From Arthrobacter liuii (GTDB lineage Bacteria; Actinomycetota; Actinomycetes; Actinomycetales; Micrococcaceae), in the NCBI RefSeq assembly GCF_014639275.1, contig NZ_BMFW01000001.1, positions 262,468 through 326,467 on the forward strand: 64,000 bases of DNA, in the 5' to 3' direction. Shown here in pieces: positions 63,593-64,000 of the stretch. The position numbers and the translations under genes were made by a program. The notes below the pieces were generated by a model, which was not told the origin of the DNA, searched no databases, and worked only from the letters and a program-made list of their open reading frames with translations. Each line of letters starts with the position of its first letter. The stretch's first letter is position 1.

Positions 63593-64000
63593 GTACCCAG
63601 GACCAGGCCACGGCCGCACCTGCCGCCCACGGGGACCTCCGCGCCCGCTTTGAGCAAGAGTTTGGCAGCGCTCCCGACGGCGTTTGGCAGGCGCCCGGGC
63701 GGGTGAACCTCATCGGGGAACACACGGACTACAACGAGGGCTTCGTGCTGCCCTTCGCCATCGACCGCACCGCGCGGGTGGCCGTCGCCGTCCGCCGGGA
63801 TTCCACCGTGCGGCTGTTGTCCACCTACGGCGACCAGGGTGTCGTTACCACCACGCTTGAGGCCCTGCGGCCCGGAACAGCCAAAGGCTGGACCAAATAC
63901 CCCCTGGGCGTCATGTGGGCGCTGCGGGAACGGGGCGTCGGCGTCCCCGGACTGGACCTGCTCCTGGACTCAAACGTCCCGCTCGGTGCCGGCCTGTCGT
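63589..64000 (+). CDS. galK: Galactokinase, 5' part only
   Basis: Phosphorylates galactose with ATP, the first Leloir step. About 137 residues are visible before the window ends, of ~390 expected. GRVNLIGEHTDYNEGFVLPF is the galactokinase signature, and SNVPLGAGLS begins the GHMP phosphate-binding loop. ATG 63589 overlaps the galT stop, indicating translational coupling. Confidence 0.95.
   Translation, partial: MSTQDQATAAPAAHGDLRARFEQEFGSAPDGVWQAPGRVNLIGEHTDYNEGFVLPFAIDRTARVAVAVRRDSTVRLLSTYGDQGVVTTTLEALRPGTAKGWTKYPLGVMWALRERGVGVPGLDLLLDSNVPLGAGLS

Overview
The window is a GC-rich actinobacterial chromosome segment, most likely from Arthrobacter or Pseudarthrobacter (Micrococcaceae). The indicators are a WhiB regulator, a resuscitation-promoting factor, mycothiol conjugate amidase, a protein O-mannosyltransferase, many GTG/TTG starts, and several gene blocks that from memory are also neighbours in Mycobacterium. 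I see no phage, IS element, CRISPR array or rRNA. It looks like core chromosome with unusually rich non-coding structure.

Layout. 1-9.2 kb is a minus-strand housekeeping run (prs, glmU, tRNA-Gln, Uup-type ABC-F, ispE, rsmA, rpfB, tatD) with one plus-strand TetR gene. 9.3-14.5 kb holds a plus-strand MoxR / DUF58 / transglutaminase membrane module. 14.6-26.8 kb carries an aldehyde dehydrogenase, rsmI, the O-mannosyltransferase, an acyl-CoA synthetase, DUF1461, SpoIIM-like and RDD membrane proteins, an L,D-transpeptidase and ahcY. 26.9-40.5 kb is an envelope and nucleotide block: Trm112-like, DUF3499, metallopeptidase-like, DUF5719, a giant GT2 glycosyltransferase, WhiB, TIGR03089, GtrA, purK-purE, an LCP ligase and manA. 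40.5-48.2 kb has a FemABX transferase, glpX, DUF4245, carbonic anhydrase, fumC and a TetR-MFS efflux pair. 48.3-61.3 kb has SHOCT, DUF6325, NUDIX, A24 peptidase, GNAT, phoH2, a prenyltransferase, hemolysin III, mca, DUF4307, greA, a rhomboid protease, ilvA and a frameshifted AI-2E transporter. 61.4-64 kb is a galactose locus (epimerase, galT, galK).

Themes. Cell-envelope work dominates: UDP-GlcNAc (glmU), isoprenoid precursor and carrier lipid (ispE, prenyltransferase), mannose supply (manA), glycosyltransfer (GT2, Pmt, GtrA, LCP), cross-linking (L,D-transpeptidase, FemABX) and remodelling (RpfB).

The most interesting signals are non-coding or broken. They include: a long rpfB leader ending in a textbook terminator; a small ORF with a strong ribosome-binding site just before phoH2, possibly an antitoxin like mycobacterial phoAT; two related imperfect palindromic elements, each between convergent genes about 49 kb apart; an apparent rare ATT start in a TAATT overlap between whiB and the giant GT2 gene; tandem TetR-like operators before the hemolysin III gene; a hairpin in the greA leader; and a small frame-shifting deletion in the AI-2E transporter. 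All homology statements rest on recognising motifs and families by eye; no search was run.
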